Positions 31,938 through 42,870 are shown, counted from the stretch's first letter. The stretch: 64,000 bases of DNA from Paralithodes platypus (GCA_032716605.1 CM064518.1:38127039-38191038); one strand, 5' to 3'. Notes: generated from the letters alone by a model not told the origin. Translations and numbers: made by a program.

Positions 31938-33830
31938 GTTGTTGTTGTTGTTGTTGTTCCCTAAGCTGCCTGGCCGAACAGCCCCGAGTCCCTGAGAAAG
32001 GCCATGGCCACGATCGGGCTTTCCCACAGAGCTCTCATTGAGTGTAGATTGTGTTGTTGGCGTAAGTGGTTGTGTGAAATGCAGTCTTCTATGATGTGTT
32101 TAATGGTATGGGGTGCTGTGTTACATCCCGGGCAGGCGTCGACAACGGAGTCATCTAGATTCTTCTGATAGCTCAGGAGAGCTGGATGGTGTCCGCATCT
32201 CAGCCTGGCCAGGTGGACTCTGTCCTCGCGAGGAAGGGAGGATTCGGAAGGATGGATTTTGGGAGGTCGTGCATGCAGCTGCGTGTTGTCTGTGAGTGAG
32301 TGGATGGATCGGTGAGAGATATGAGTATGGATGTGCTTCTGGAAGTTGGTTCGGGGTGGGCAGGGAGGGAGAGAGGACAATAATTGTGTGTGATACCGTG
32401 TGCTGGGTGTTGTTTTGATATTTCTTGGTGTCTGTGGGTGTGTTGCCATGTAGTTTAGCGGGTGGTCTTGGTTCGTGGAGGCTGCTGCCATGAATGAGTG
32501 CCTCTCATGTCCAGATGGTCTTTGACTTTGAGAATTTTGGTTTCTTGATGTAGGTGATCTGTGGGTGAGTAGCTGTGCAGCCTGTAATGATCTTCAGGGC
32601 TTTGTTTTGAATAGTCTGTAAGGTCTTATGATGAGTTTCAGCTAGGTTAGAAGCCCAGGCTGGGCTTGCGTATTCCATCACTGATCTTATGTATTGTTTA
32701 TATACTGTGGTGGTAGTTTCTTTGTTGTGTCCAAATTTTGTGTGAGCAAGTGACCTGAGGGCGTTAAGTCTGGGTGTCATTTTCTTTTTAATGTTTGTGG
32801 TGTGCTGTTTGAATGTCATATGAGTATCATATGTTACTCCTAGGATTTTGTGTGTGTGTGTATGTGTTAGGGGTGTGTTGTTTATGGTGAGTTGAGGGAT
32901 GTATTCGTGTTCTCCTGTCCAACTTGTGAGCAGGGTTGCGGTGGATTTGGCTGGGGCTAGATTAAGTCTGTTTGTAGTGCACCAACCATGTAGTGTGTTG
33001 AGATAGGGTTGAAGGAGATCTGTTGATCTTTTTGGGTCATGGTGTGTGCATGTGAGTGTTATGTCATCTGCATAGGAGGCTAAGTTTATTTGGGGCGTAT
33101 TGAGAGTTATATCGTGCATGTACAGATTGAAGAGTGCGGGCGATAGGACGGATCCTTGTGGGACTCCGTTTGGAAAGTTTCTGATTTTAGATGACTGACC
33201 GGCAAAAGATACGTGTGCACATCTGCCTGCTAGGAAGTTGGCCAGCCACCTTTTTGTGTTGTTGTGCATGTTTGTGTTGTAGATTTTGTTTGTTAGGTTG
33301 TGGCGGGGGATGGCATCGAAGGCTTTACTAATGTCGAGTGTGGCTAATAGTGATCTGTGTGGTGGTCTAGCTGAGTTGATGCCGTCGAAAGCTCTTTGTG
33401 TAAGGTCTGTGAGAAGAGTGTTTGTGGAGTGCAGTGGCCTAAAGCCATGTTGTGTTGGAGCTAGGGGTAGGTCAGGTGTAATTAGTTGTAATACTAGGCG
33501 TTCCATGACTTTGGAGGGGGAGCAAAGAAGTGTGATGGGGCGGTGCGAGGAGGGTAGCGTGGGGTCTTTGTTGGGTTTGGGGAATGTGATGATGATACCA
33601 TGCTTCCAAATGTCTGGTATTGTGTTGTGTGAATAGCTGTAGTTTGATATGTTAGTGAGTGCTTGTATGCCTTGTGGTCCCAGGTGTCTGAGGTGTATGT
33701 TGCTTATGTTGTCTAGGCCACAGGCGGGTGAGTGCTTGAGATTGTTGATGATATGCTTTGTCTGGTGATTGGTGAAGGGTGTATAGTCAGGGTCTGTGGG
33801 GAATTGTATTGTAGTCATTGGTTATAGTTT
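31938..33830 (-). mobile_element. LINE L2 (5' truncated), partner of SINE-like family C
   Basis: A non-LTR element in reverse orientation. Its 3' end is (AAC)n (seen as (GTT)n at 31938-31957), preceded by GGGGCTGTTCGGCCAGGCAG, the same end as family C. The 5' side stops just ahead of the reverse transcriptase domain. ORF1 and endonuclease are absent. No convincing target duplication was found. Confidence 0.85.
31961..33818 (-). pseudogene. L2 reverse transcriptase and C-terminal zinc-finger ORF, one frameshift
   Basis: About 615 residues in two frames, 33818-32505 then 32525-31961, joined by a frameshift near 32520. Reverse transcriptase signs in order: KHSPACGLDNI, RPITLLCSPSKVMERL, QHGFRPLHST, motif A LDISKAFDAI, motif [15 protein letters not shown], motif C SYADDITLT, thumb HKILGVTYDTHMTFKQH. 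The C-terminal part has HLARLRCGHHPALL and a C-X2-C-X8-H-X4-C cluster (CPGC..H..C), common in I/Jockey-group LINEs. The coding end overlaps the 3' tail shared with family C (MAFLRDSGLFGQAA). The catalytic residues are intact; only the frameshift and truncation disable it. Exact clade not determined. Confidence 0.85.
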
Positions 33831-34200
33831 TTTTATTTTATTTTTTATTTTCATTTCTTACTATAATCAATGAAATTTACTATATGAAGTATTTATGTTA
33901 TATGAAGATGTTATATCACCTTATTTTAAGTTTATGCAAGTTGAGATGAATAAACAAAAAACAAATTGTTACAGATGATTGTTGTTGATAGCGACGCTGA
34001 TGTAACAATAGATCCTCCACAACAAAAATTCTACTTTTCAAAGCTCATTTATAGGCCAGAATACTCGTACTTAACATTCTCTTCATCAGAGCACCTTCCA
34101 CCAATCTCTAACAACCGCAGTTCAAAACCAGTTGCTATGAATATACAAATAAACTAGATAGAATATAGCGGTGATAAAACACTAAAATGATACCTGGAAT
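33831..34200. other. AT-rich spacer
   Basis: Contains a T-rich block directly before L2 (A-rich on the L2 strand). Nothing else recognised. Confidence 0.5.
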
Positions 34201-34273
34201 TAGGTTGGTGGTGTAATGGTTTAGATGTTTGTGTTCTGGGTGTGGTGTCCCGAGTTGGAATCCCGGGAGGACA
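34201..34273 (+). repeat. tRNA-like module (SINE head or decayed tRNA)
   Basis: Has a TGGTGTAATGGTTT A-box-like word (34208-34221) and GAGTTGGAATCCC (B-box-like, 34252-34264) at tRNA spacing. Stems are poor (the 5' and 3' arms do not pair well), so it is not a functional tRNA gene. It is probably the head of a tRNA-derived SINE. Confidence 0.5.
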
Positions 34274-34537
34274 TATGCTTTCATTAGTTTATTCAAGTAC
34301 ATTGGGGTTTGTAATTGATGATTAATGTTTAGAACGGGTGTTACTTATTAGGAACAAGCCACTGGAGCAAAGCCAAGAAGATCACAGTTAATCTTACAAC
34401 ATATAGAATCAGAGGTGGCCAAGTACAAATACTTAAGATTATAAACACCACATGACTTTTGCATATGCTTCGATTCTAATACATATGCAGCGGTTGTTTG
34501 GGAACGCCTGAAACAGATACAGTACACTTAAGGGGAC

Positions 34538-34576
<39 letters not shown>

Positions 34577-34730
34577 CAGTTACTTGTTCGTCAAGGGGAA
34601 TCCACGCAATGCGAGCTAAGCTCATTATTATCGCGCCTCCTTAACTGGGAATGTATTGCGTGAAATGCATGTTAAGTGTTTTATGTACTGTTGGAATGGC
34701 TGTGGATGTGTGTGTAGTCTGTATTTGTAG
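34274..34730. other. Spacer with a (GT)n run
   Basis: (GT)n at 34539-34571. Otherwise no feature recognised. Confidence 0.5.
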
Positions 34731-34734
34731 CCAA

Positions 34735-35057
34735 TTGGCGACATCGGAAACGAAGGCTTAGGGTGGATCTGTATGGTACCATTCTCACTATAGACGGTAC
34801 CGTCTCGCCCGAAGGCTTAGGTAGCCATCAGCTTAGGTGAACCATATGATACCCATCTCGCCTTGTACCATTTTTGCCAACCCCAGATGGGACGTCACAA
34901 CGTCGTCCACTTATTCCAGGTACCTATTTACAGCTAGGTGAACTGAGGCTAACACATGAAAGGAGACAAGCCCAATTTGTCTCCGCCCGGCCGGGGATTG
35001 AACCCCCGACCCCTCGAGTGTGAGACGAGAGCTCTACCTACTAGGCTACACGGATTT
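34735..35057 (-). mobile_element. tRNA-derived SINE (family F)
   Basis: On the minus strand it starts CCGTGTAGCCTAGTAGG, with A box TAGCCTAGTAGG (complement of 35037-35048) and B box GGGTTCAATCC (complement of 34995-35005). The two are about 40 bases apart, as in tRNA. The tRNA part ends near 34981 and is followed by a ~240-bp body (CTAGCTGTAAATAGGTACCT, GGACGACGTTGTGACG). Such elements are transcribed by RNA polymerase III and moved by a LINE. The 3' end is not sharply defined and no tail or target duplication was identified. A single copy in the window. Confidence 0.7.
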
Positions 35058-35239
35058 ATATGAAAGTTTGCCAGCACCATCATTTGATGCCAACAATATA
35101 CGATTGACTTTTGGCCATTATCCGATGATATAATTCTTACATCTTTGATATCTCAGGTTAATCGTGTTAATTAGAATGAAAGCCAAAAGGAGTCATCTTA
35201 ATATACTTAATGGGTTATATTAAGGCAAACCGGAGAGTT

Positions 35240-35500
<261 letters not shown>

Positions 35501-35611
35501 AATCAAACGATAAGCGGTGGTGCCACATATACGCACCATCCCACAGGTCTGCAGGGGGAGTGGCAGGTAGCCCAGGTAATTGACGCAACACTTGGCACTT
35601 ATTTATACAGT

Positions 35612-35725
35612 AATGGCGGCTTGAAAATAATACACGGGGATATAATATTTTAATCCGGTGCGTGCGTGCTGGTCCGGGACATAATGGAGCTAATTGGCGG
35701 ATAATGCGAACGGATAACGGGGATT
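35612..35725 (+). repeat. 114-bp direct repeat, left copy (flanks element A7)
   Basis: Starts AATGGCGGCTTGAAAATAA and contains ACACGGGGATATAATATTTT, CATAATGGAGCTAATTGGC and GGGGATT. The right copy is 36561-36677. The pair brackets family A copy A7. Confidence 0.85.
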
Positions 35726-35746
35726 ATATCATTTATCTGTCTGTCT

Positions 35747-36565
35747 TTAAGGGGATAGTGGCTGTTTATTTGGTCTGTTGTTGTTGTTGTTGTTGTTCCC
35801 CAAGCTGCCTGGCCTAACAGCCCCAAGGCCCCGAGCAAGGCCAAGGCCATAACCTAGCGCCCCCACAGAACCCTCCCCACCGACCACAATAAAGCCTGGG
35901 TGACCGAAGCCACTCCATGGCGGGGAGCTGAGGAGGGTGCGGAAACGCCCGGGAAACCAAAGCCCCACCCAGGGCCCTGTGCCCCTCAGCAATTATGAAG
36001 AGAAAGTTGAGGGGCAAGGGAAAAATGTGACGCTTTGGCTTCCAATCTTGGTAGATTGGGAGGTCAATCCACGGAAGAGACGCCGTCACTTGAGATCTAG
36101 AAAATATAAGTAAAAGGAACAGTCAGAGTAAGCTATGGGTATGGCAGAGATTGCTCAGTTCTCACTCTGATAGACCAGCCCATCACCACATGACTAGAAC
36201 CCAATCCTCTCAGCATCAGCTAGGAAAGGCCCTAGAAAGCCGCCTATGGCGGGGGGGGATAGCTCCCCTATTTCAACCCTTTTCGGGGTTGGGCATATAT
36301 TTTTAGTTTCCTCGCTAGACCTTCCTCAATCTTAGAAAAAAACATCCCCTAGAACCCCCTCAAGACAAATTTGTACATTTTCGGTAGAAAAATGTCCCGG
36401 CCGAAGGCAGATTCCTCTTATATTTACAGGCTCGCTATCGCTCGCCAGGAAAAAATCGACACCTAAATGGCACAATTGGTCTTAAAATTTACAACGAAAT
36501 GGAGCTACAGGTGTTAAAATCGCCAAACTAATGGGCCGAACATCTTAAAATGTCAAACCTAATGG
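35747..36565 (+). mobile_element. TTAA element family A, copy A7, split by SINE-like C3 and lacking its right end
   Basis: The left piece is 35747-35776 (TTAAGGGGATAGTGG, TTTGGTCT); the right piece is 36295-36565 with core CTCGCTATCGCTCGCC. Between them lies C3. The right terminus is missing: at AATGG, where other copies read AATGGGGCTAAAC, the sequence switches into AATGGCGGCT, the start of a second copy of the left flank. Confidence 0.8.
35777..36294 (-). mobile_element. SINE-like family C, full copy C3 (inside A7)
   Basis: Reverse orientation. (GTT)n at 35777-35795 is the (AAC)n tail. The 5' end is at 36294 (GCCCAACCCCGAAAAGGG on the minus strand). Length matches C1. No clean target duplication is visible at the A7 junctions. 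The tail-adjacent end is GGGGCTGTTAGGCCAGGCAG, one base different from LINE L2. Confidence 0.85.
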
Positions 36566-36677
36566 CGGCTCAGGAATAATACACGGGGATATAATATTTT
36601 AATCCGGCCCAGCGTGCGTGTTGGCCCAGGACATAATGGAGCTAATTGGCTGATAATGGGAACGGACAGCGGGGATT
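36561..36677 (+). repeat. 114-117-bp direct repeat, right copy
   Basis: Near copy of 35612-35725, diverged at a few positions (GCCCAGCGTGCGTG for GTGCGTGCGTG). Confidence 0.85.
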
Positions 36678-36732
36678 GTTGGGTTGTTGTAATGGCGCGG
36701 AAGAGAGTATGTTTGTATATATCGTCGTTTAT

Positions 36733-36746
36733 ATGTCTGTCTATCC

Positions 36747-36777
<31 letters not shown>

Positions 36778-36780
36778 GTG
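36733..36780. repeat. (GTCT)n microsatellite
   Basis: About ten GTCT units, with ATCC interruptions at the left. Confidence 0.9.
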
Positions 36781-36854
36781 TTTTTGTAATTTGATTAATA
36801 TGCAGTATTCGAGAATGCATAATATATCGTAGGCTAGTGCATACAACTTTAACT

Positions 36855-36924
36855 GTCTTGATAGCCTAATGCTTAGTGTGCAGAATTTCGGTGTGAGTAT
36901 CCTAGGTTCGAGTCGTTGGAGTAC
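36855..36924 (+). repeat. tRNA-like module
   Basis: TAGCCTAATGCTTAG (A-box-like, 36862) and AGGTTCGAGTC (B-box, 36904-36914) at tRNA spacing. The outer stem does not pair well. Probably a SINE head rather than a tRNA gene. Confidence 0.45.
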
Positions 36925-37017
36925 CACATGTATTAATTACTTTCATATATTTAATTTGTTAGGTTTATTTGTAAATTAATTGGTGGGTTGGTGAAAACAA
37001 ATATGAATTTACCTACC

Positions 37018-37087
37018 CGGGAAGACAACCTGGGAACTTTGGGTTACGAGCCGAACGCGCCAACCCTTGCACCACAATTCACCTTGC
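37018..37087 (-). repeat. tRNA-like module, minus strand
   Basis: The complement reads TGGTGCAAGGGTTGGCGCG (A-box-like), then CAGGTTGTCTTCCCGG (weak B box). It faces the 36855-36924 module about 95 bases away. Decayed. Confidence 0.4.
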
Positions 37088-37216
37088 CACGACCTTGATA
37101 GCAGTGTGTGAAAGGGTTTATCAGCTAATGAACTACCCAGCAAGGATCGGCAGCATTCCCCAAGTGCAATATACGGGCCGGGCTGTAGCGGTGGAGATGA
37201 GAGAGGATATTGCAAT

Positions 37217-37573
37217 TTTTTGGGGGGTGACCTGCTTTTTTGCTCTCCTTTTGTCTCTTTCTCTGGCTTGTACCTATTTGGCCCTATTCAGCCTACTATT
37301 TTAATACGTTTATCCCCTTCCAAGTGTCGATTTCTTCCTGGCGAACGATAGTGAGCCAACATTGAATGAACACATTTTTCTATCGAAAAATGTACAAATT
37401 TAGCCTGTTGTCAAAAACATATTAAAAATTATGCTGGTTCGCTACCGCTCGCCAGAAGAAATCGGCACCTGGATGGGGGTAAATGTCTTAAAACAGTAGG
37501 CTGAATGGGGCCGAATGGATACAACGCGGAGACAGAGAGACACGAAGACAAAAAACGAGGTGGGCCCCCTTAA
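37217..37573. mobile_element. TTAA foldback element family B, copy B3
   Basis: The right end is TGGGCCCCCTTAA (TTAA 37570-37573). The left end is degraded to TTTTTGGGGGGTGACC. Inverted halves include GGCGAACGATAGTGAGCC and TTCGCTACCGCTCGCC and a shared TTTCTATCGAAAAATG palindrome. The central GGCC/CCGG hairpin is lost. Confidence 0.8.
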
Positions 37574-37868
37574 GATTGAGTGAGTCATTATTGTGAGTGA
37601 TTATTGCTTCCTTACCAAACACAAAGGATAGGGTCGAATTTTCTGGGTTATCTATGATAATATGGTACGTTTATAAACTCTAAATTGCAGTATTAAAACC
37701 AACAACCTTTGTGCTTCATGAAATACATATTATTTGTTCACGGCTTGTACTTTATGAAATATGTTCTAGTGCACCTCTAATATATTCATAAAAACTATGT
37801 ATTTCTCGAGGAGAAATACATAGTATCATTTATACTCTACTATCATCTGTACTATCATTGTTATTCAA
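37574..37868. other. AT-rich spacer
   Basis: Small hairpin TGTATTTCTCGAGGAGAAATACA at 37797-37822, cited here by position; otherwise nothing recognised. Confidence 0.5.
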
Positions 37869-38067
<199 letters not shown>

Positions 38068-38228
38068 AATTAAGTTTTCAGTGGGCATCCCGACAGGTAA
38101 ACGATATCGACAGGTAAATGTGTCATGCCGTGAGTGACACCTTCAACCCGAAGCTCTACACCATATTGACACTCACACCCTCACAGTTTAACACTCAATT
38201 ATAATCACGTACACCCAATACAAAGGGT

Positions 38229-38400
38229 CTGAAACAACAACAACAACAACAACAACAACAATAATAATAATACTAATACTAATACTAATAATAATAATAT
38301 TTATAATAATAATTATACTAATATTTATAATAATGATGATAATAATGACAATAATAAAAATAGCAATGCTGATAATAAAGTAATAACATAAATATCAAGA
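38229..38400. repeat. (AAC)n then (AAT)n degenerate microsatellite
   Basis: CAACAACAAC at 38235-38260, then AATAATACTAAT words to about 38400. Confidence 0.85.
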
Positions 38401-38859
38401 GTTAAACAAAGAATAGCCGCGACCTGAATTTAAAAACAGGTACTAATCGAATTAATTCAAAAGATTATATTAGCTTAACAAAACTATCCATGATCAACAG
38501 GTAGGAACAGTAACGATTTTATTCGGCTTTTTGGGGGGATTTTATAGGGTCGCGGCACAATTTTGAAGGGTCTCTTTGGCCCATATAAATCTAGGTATCA
38601 AACAAACGAAACAGACACATAATGTCGGATATTTGGCTTTTATGAGCACCTATTGGCGAGAATATGGCAAATTACAGTAACGAACAGGTAGTCCCAATTG
38701 TTAACAGAACTTTAGAAGAAATCTCAGACTCGTTCGAAACCTGGAACAGATGGAATGTAAGTTAACACTTGGAATGATGCAAAAGAGTGTGTTACTGAGC
38801 ACAACACGAATTATGTGAACAATCATGAACCCCACAAATTAAGAGCAGCCGTAGCACCT
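38401..38859. other. No recognisable feature
   Basis: AT-rich spacer; no frame or repeat edge. Confidence 0.5.
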
Positions 38860-38873
38860 AACTAACATCCAAG

Positions 38874-39286
38874 TGACATTGGTGATGGGCTGGTCTATCA
38901 GAGTGAGAACTGAGCGATCTCTGCCATACCCATAGCTTACTCTGACTGTTCCTTTTACTTATATATTTTCTAGATCTCAAGTGACGGCGTCTCTTCCGTG
39001 GATTGACCTCCCAATCTACCAGATTGGAAGCCAAAGCGTCACATTTTTCCCTTGCCCCTCAACTTTCTCTTCATAATTGCTGAGGGGCACAGGGCCCTGG
39101 GTGGGGCTTTCGTTTCCCGGGCGTTTCCGCACCCTCCTCAGCTCCCCGCCATGGAGTGGCTTCGGTCACCCAGGCTTTATTGTGGTCGGCAGGGAGGGTT
39201 CTGTGGGGGCGCTCGGTTATAGCCTTAGCCTTGCTCGGAGACTTGGGGCTGTTCGGCCAGGCAGCTTGGGGAACAACAACAACAAC
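38874..39286 (+). mobile_element. SINE-like family C, 5'-truncated copy C2 with 14-bp target duplication
   Basis: Flanked by perfect direct repeats AACTAACATCCAAG at 38860-38873 and 39287-39300. It begins at a point equal to about 115 bases inside C1, so it was 5' truncated during insertion, as LINE-driven copies often are. It ends GGGGCTGTTCGGCCAGGCAG and (AAC)n. It contains a short internal deletion relative to C1 (the second ATTGG/CCAAT part near 39010). Confidence 0.9.
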
Positions 39287-39300
39287 AACTAACATCCAAG

Positions 39301-39740
39301 AGAACCAACTGTACAGTTATTTGATCCTTTGAACATAGGAAGTGTCCCGGAACAAGATGTGAGGCTATTCGACCGTCTGACTGTGAAGATCACTGAGCTA
39401 GGATTACAGCCTAATAATTAAGATAGTAACGCTACATGATTAGGATTACACACACAACACACTGTTGTGTACATACTATTATTGCAATCGTGAACAATTA
39501 ACTCTGTCCCAACAATCTCCTTTCCCTCTTCCATTTTCAAACTTATACATATATACTCACACATGCACGTACTGTAAATACAAAAGCTCACACACATACA
39601 TTCACGTCCATACACACATAAAGAGCACCCTCACATCCCCAAGGGGTCCCGACGAACGTTCTCTCGCGTTCAAACCTTTTCTTATCATTCACGAGAGTCT
39701 CAAATCGGAAACGCCCGTTTTCGCACACACAAAAAATCTC
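39301..39740. other. Unassigned DNA before the gap
   Basis: CA-rich at 39540-39620. No feature recognised. Confidence 0.45.
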
Positions 39741-39840
39741 NNNNNNNNNNNNNNNNNNNNNNNNNNNNNNNNNNNNNNNNNNNNNNNNNNNNNNNNNNNN
39801 NNNNNNNNNNNNNNNNNNNNNNNNNNNNNNNNNNNNNNNN
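39741..39840. other. Assembly gap (100 N)
   Basis: Exactly 100 N, a conventional placeholder for a scaffold gap of unknown size. Frames drawn across it are meaningless. Confidence 0.99.
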
Positions 39841-40128
39841 GGTATCACACGAGAGCTTTTATAGTCAACATTCGATGCGCAAAATTTTTCTGGCAATATT
39901 TCTGGAATATTTTGCACCGGTTTCGGAAACTAGACTGTTGATAGATGAATTTAAGTGACCGAAATATTCTAAATGTTGACCTCATAAGCTGCCAGACTAG
40001 TGTTGAGGATGAATGTTGAGGATGAATGTCGTGTGATACCGACTTAAGGGAATGGAAGTGGAGTAATACAAATTGAAACCAATGAGAGGCAGAAACAAAG
40101 GAAGAAGATCATTTGTTATCAATCATGA

Positions 40129-40159
<31 letters not shown>

Positions 40160-40400
40160 TATATATATGTATATATATACACAGTATATAGTTAGATAGC
40201 TAGATACATGATATAAATTATATCACAATAAATATAGCTTATTTTAGGCTAGGTTAAGTTTGGTTAGGTAACATAATTATATTTGGCTCTTAGGTTAAAG
40301 TTAGCATACTTAGATTAACAATACAGGTATGTATAGTTTTGTGAATTTTGATTAAGTGTGGGTATATGCACTCAAGCACAAAGACAAATATTAGTAAAGC
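39841..40400. other. AT-rich DNA with a (TA)n tract
   Basis: TA-rich 40128-40200. TTAGG-like words (GGCTAGGTTAAG, TTGGTTAGG) at 40240-40275. No gene. Confidence 0.55.
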
Positions 40401-40458
40401 ACACACACACACACACGCATACACAAACACAAAGACACACACACACACACACACACGT
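40398..40458. repeat. (CA)n microsatellite, interrupted
   Basis: CA runs at 40398-40417 and 40435-40457. Confidence 0.9.
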
Positions 40459-40559
40459 AAATGTGCATACAAAATGACTCGGACAATTGAGAGAAAATCA
40501 GGCAAAAATTCTTCACGTCAAGGAAAACCAGAAATTCACAACAAAAGAGTCCGCCTCCC

Positions 40560-40930
40560 TCCCTCCCTCCTCTTACAACAAAGGGAGGAGGAAGAAGGAG
40601 GAAAGAGTAGTAGTAGGAGGAGGAGGAGGGAGGGGAAAGGAGTAGGAAAAAGGAGAAAGGGAAGAAGAGGAGGAGGAGGAACAGGAAGAAGAAGGAGGAG
40701 GAGGAAAAGGAAGAAGGAAGAAAGAGTAGGAGAAGGAGGAAGATGAAAGGGGAAAAGGACGAGGAGGAGACGGTAAAAGAAGAGAAGGAGGTAGAAGAAA
40801 GGGGAAGAGAAGGGAGAGGAGGAAGAAGAGGAAAGCGGAAATGTAAGAAGATGGTGATGGTACAGCAGAGGAGGGTGAGGAGAAGAAGAGGAGCTGGAGT
40901 AAAAAGAAAGGATGAGAAGATGAACATATA
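40560..40930. repeat. Polypurine GGA/GAA tract (~370 bp)
   Basis: Almost pure A/G on the + strand (GGAGGAAGAAGGAGGAAAG type). It could adopt triplex (H-DNA). The three Pro/Ser/Phe/Leu-rich minus-strand frames over 40391-41002 are composition artefacts. Confidence 0.9.
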
Positions 40931-41316
40931 ATGCACGAACAGTATGGAGATGAAGGGAATAGTATATGGACGAGGAAAAGAAGTACAAAGGAAGTCAAGC
41001 AACAGCAGGTCTAACTACCCTTCAAAGTTGCATGCCCTCTAAACCACTCCTGCTAAGAGTGTTCAACAGTGGTTTTGAGTGGGATAGGGACAATTGGAAT
41101 GGGAAGTACTGCCTTGGGACTAAAGTCTATGGCTGTCGGTCTACGTGCACTGATAAGGAAACCAAAATAGGACTCCACATTAAGATGGGGCCTCACTATG
41201 CTTTAAAATAACGGAACTATAATATTCTCCTTTTTATTTTTTATTTTATAAAACCCAATGCTCTGTTAGCCTTGTTCACAGCAGCTGTTCATTGGTTTGA
41301 GGCTTTTAAGTTTTCA

Positions 41317-41322
<6 letters not shown>
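40931..41322. other. No recognisable feature
   Basis: Includes an 81-residue frame (40966-41211) without a domain. Its ATGCCCTCTAAACCACTCC text faintly recalls the CR1 3' region words but is too diverged to claim. Confidence 0.4.

Positions 41323-41405
<83 letters not shown>
41323..41405. repeat. (GA)n microsatellite
   Basis: About 40 uninterrupted GA units. Confidence 0.97.
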
Positions 41406-41408
<3 letters not shown>

Positions 41409-42033
41409 GATGAGGCGGTGTAATAAAAGAGACAGGGAGGGCGCGAAAGAGAGGATGGGAGAGATAATGAAAGGTGAAAATGAGGAAATAAAAATATTGA
41501 GGCAAATATAAGAAATATGATCTAGGGAAGGAAGAAGGAAAGCGAAGAAAATATGGCCTGCACAACTATATGGGGGAAGACTAAACAAAAGCCAACAAAG
41601 TAGAAATACGAGGCAAACATTATAAGCAGAAGGTTGCGTGACTATTTTGAAAGAGAGCGAGTTTTAAATTATTTCGTTATCCGCGTAATGAATATACCCT
41701 GCTGAATAAAGGATTTAAGTATTCAGAAAGGGCAAACTTTCCTTGTAATAACCTTTAACGACGATAACAAATTGAAGATGAATTTCTGGAAGGAGCCAGA
41801 ATTGATATAGATAGTCGTTATCTGATTGGTTAAATTCTCGTTTAATTTTAGTTGTGTATTATTTTTTTTTATCTTAGTCTTACGTGATGATAAACATATA
41901 ATATTATATAATAGTTTAATAAGAACGAGTAGAATGTTTTTATTTGTTTCTGTCTTTGCTTCTAGCATGGCATAGCATCAGATGGACGCTATTACCGTAA
42001 ATAAGGAAAATGGAAAGTAACAAAACGAGAAAA
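41406..42033. other. AT/purine-rich spacer
   Basis: No frame with a domain, no element ends. Confidence 0.5.
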
Positions 42034-42035
42034 AC

Positions 42036-42036
<1 letters not shown>

Positions 42037-42118
<82 letters not shown>
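42037..42118. repeat. (GA)n microsatellite
   Basis: About 40 uninterrupted GA units. Confidence 0.97.
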
Positions 42119-42121
<3 letters not shown>

Positions 42122-42229
42122 TAGATGGGCTGGAGAGAATGAGAGTAGCTTGGGTGGGAGTTGTGTTACATAATTAGGTCGGGTAGGTCTGAGCCGCGAC
42201 ATAAGAAGTCCAAGATCTCTTGAGCCTTC

Positions 42230-42870
42230 TTGACATTTTTAATGATCTTTAGAGTCTTTCAAGTCTCCCCAATAGTCTCCTTAACCTCGTAGACTTACCT
42301 AATTGTCTCCTCGTCATAATCTACCTCTTCAATAGTTTACATAAGCTTCTAAACTATTATATTATACCGGTACTATTAATCTACCTCTTATATAGTTTAC
42401 ATAAGCTTCTAAACTATTATATTATACCGGTACTATTAATCAGCTACCTCTTCAATAGTTTACATAAGCTTCTAAACTATTATAATAGACCGGTACTAAC
42501 TTCCCAATAGTATTCCTAACATTCTATACAATGATAATAGTCTCCTGAACATATACTAACTCTCCAATAGTATTCTTAACCTTCTAAACCAGTATAATAG
42601 TCTCCTGAACATATACTAACGTCCCAAAATTAATCTTAATCTTCTAAACAATATTAATAGCCTCCTGAATATATACTAACTTCCCAATAGCACTTTTAAT
42701 CTTCTAAACTATCATAATAGTCTCCTGAGCCTATACCACCTCCCTAGTAGTTTCTTTAACTTTGTGGACTTAACTGACTGTGCCCTGAGCATAATTATAC
42801 CATCTGCCCAATATTCTCCTGATCATATACCAGGTTCCATATAGTCTTCTTAAGATTACGTAATATTATA
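42230..42870. repeat. Diverged 60-bp repeats at the satellite edge
   Basis: Three close 60-bp units start near 42320 (CTACCTCTTCAATAGTTTAC, ending CCGGTACTATTAAT). They are followed by looser ~60-bp units (CCAATAGTATTCTTAACC, ATAATAGTCTCCTGAACATA). The AATAGT(C/T)T.CTGAACATA words match the 30-bp satellite to the right, so 60 bp looks like a diverged dimer and this edge is the oldest part. Confidence 0.75.

Noticed and set aside
31900..33900. Target duplication around LINE L2
   Set aside because: TGAATTTACT and TGAAATTTACTA near the two edges look alike but are AT-rich and not at the exact junctions.
34201..34273. Functional tRNA gene
   Set aside because: A- and B-box-like words are present but the acceptor stem does not pair; the same applies to 36855-36924, 37018-37087 and 58112-58186.
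39465..39941. Frames crossing the N block
   Set aside because: The 100 N are a gap placeholder; reading through them has no meaning.
40966..41211. 81-codon frame as a gene
   Set aside because: No domain, no splice sites, and only faint word similarity to the CR1 3' region.
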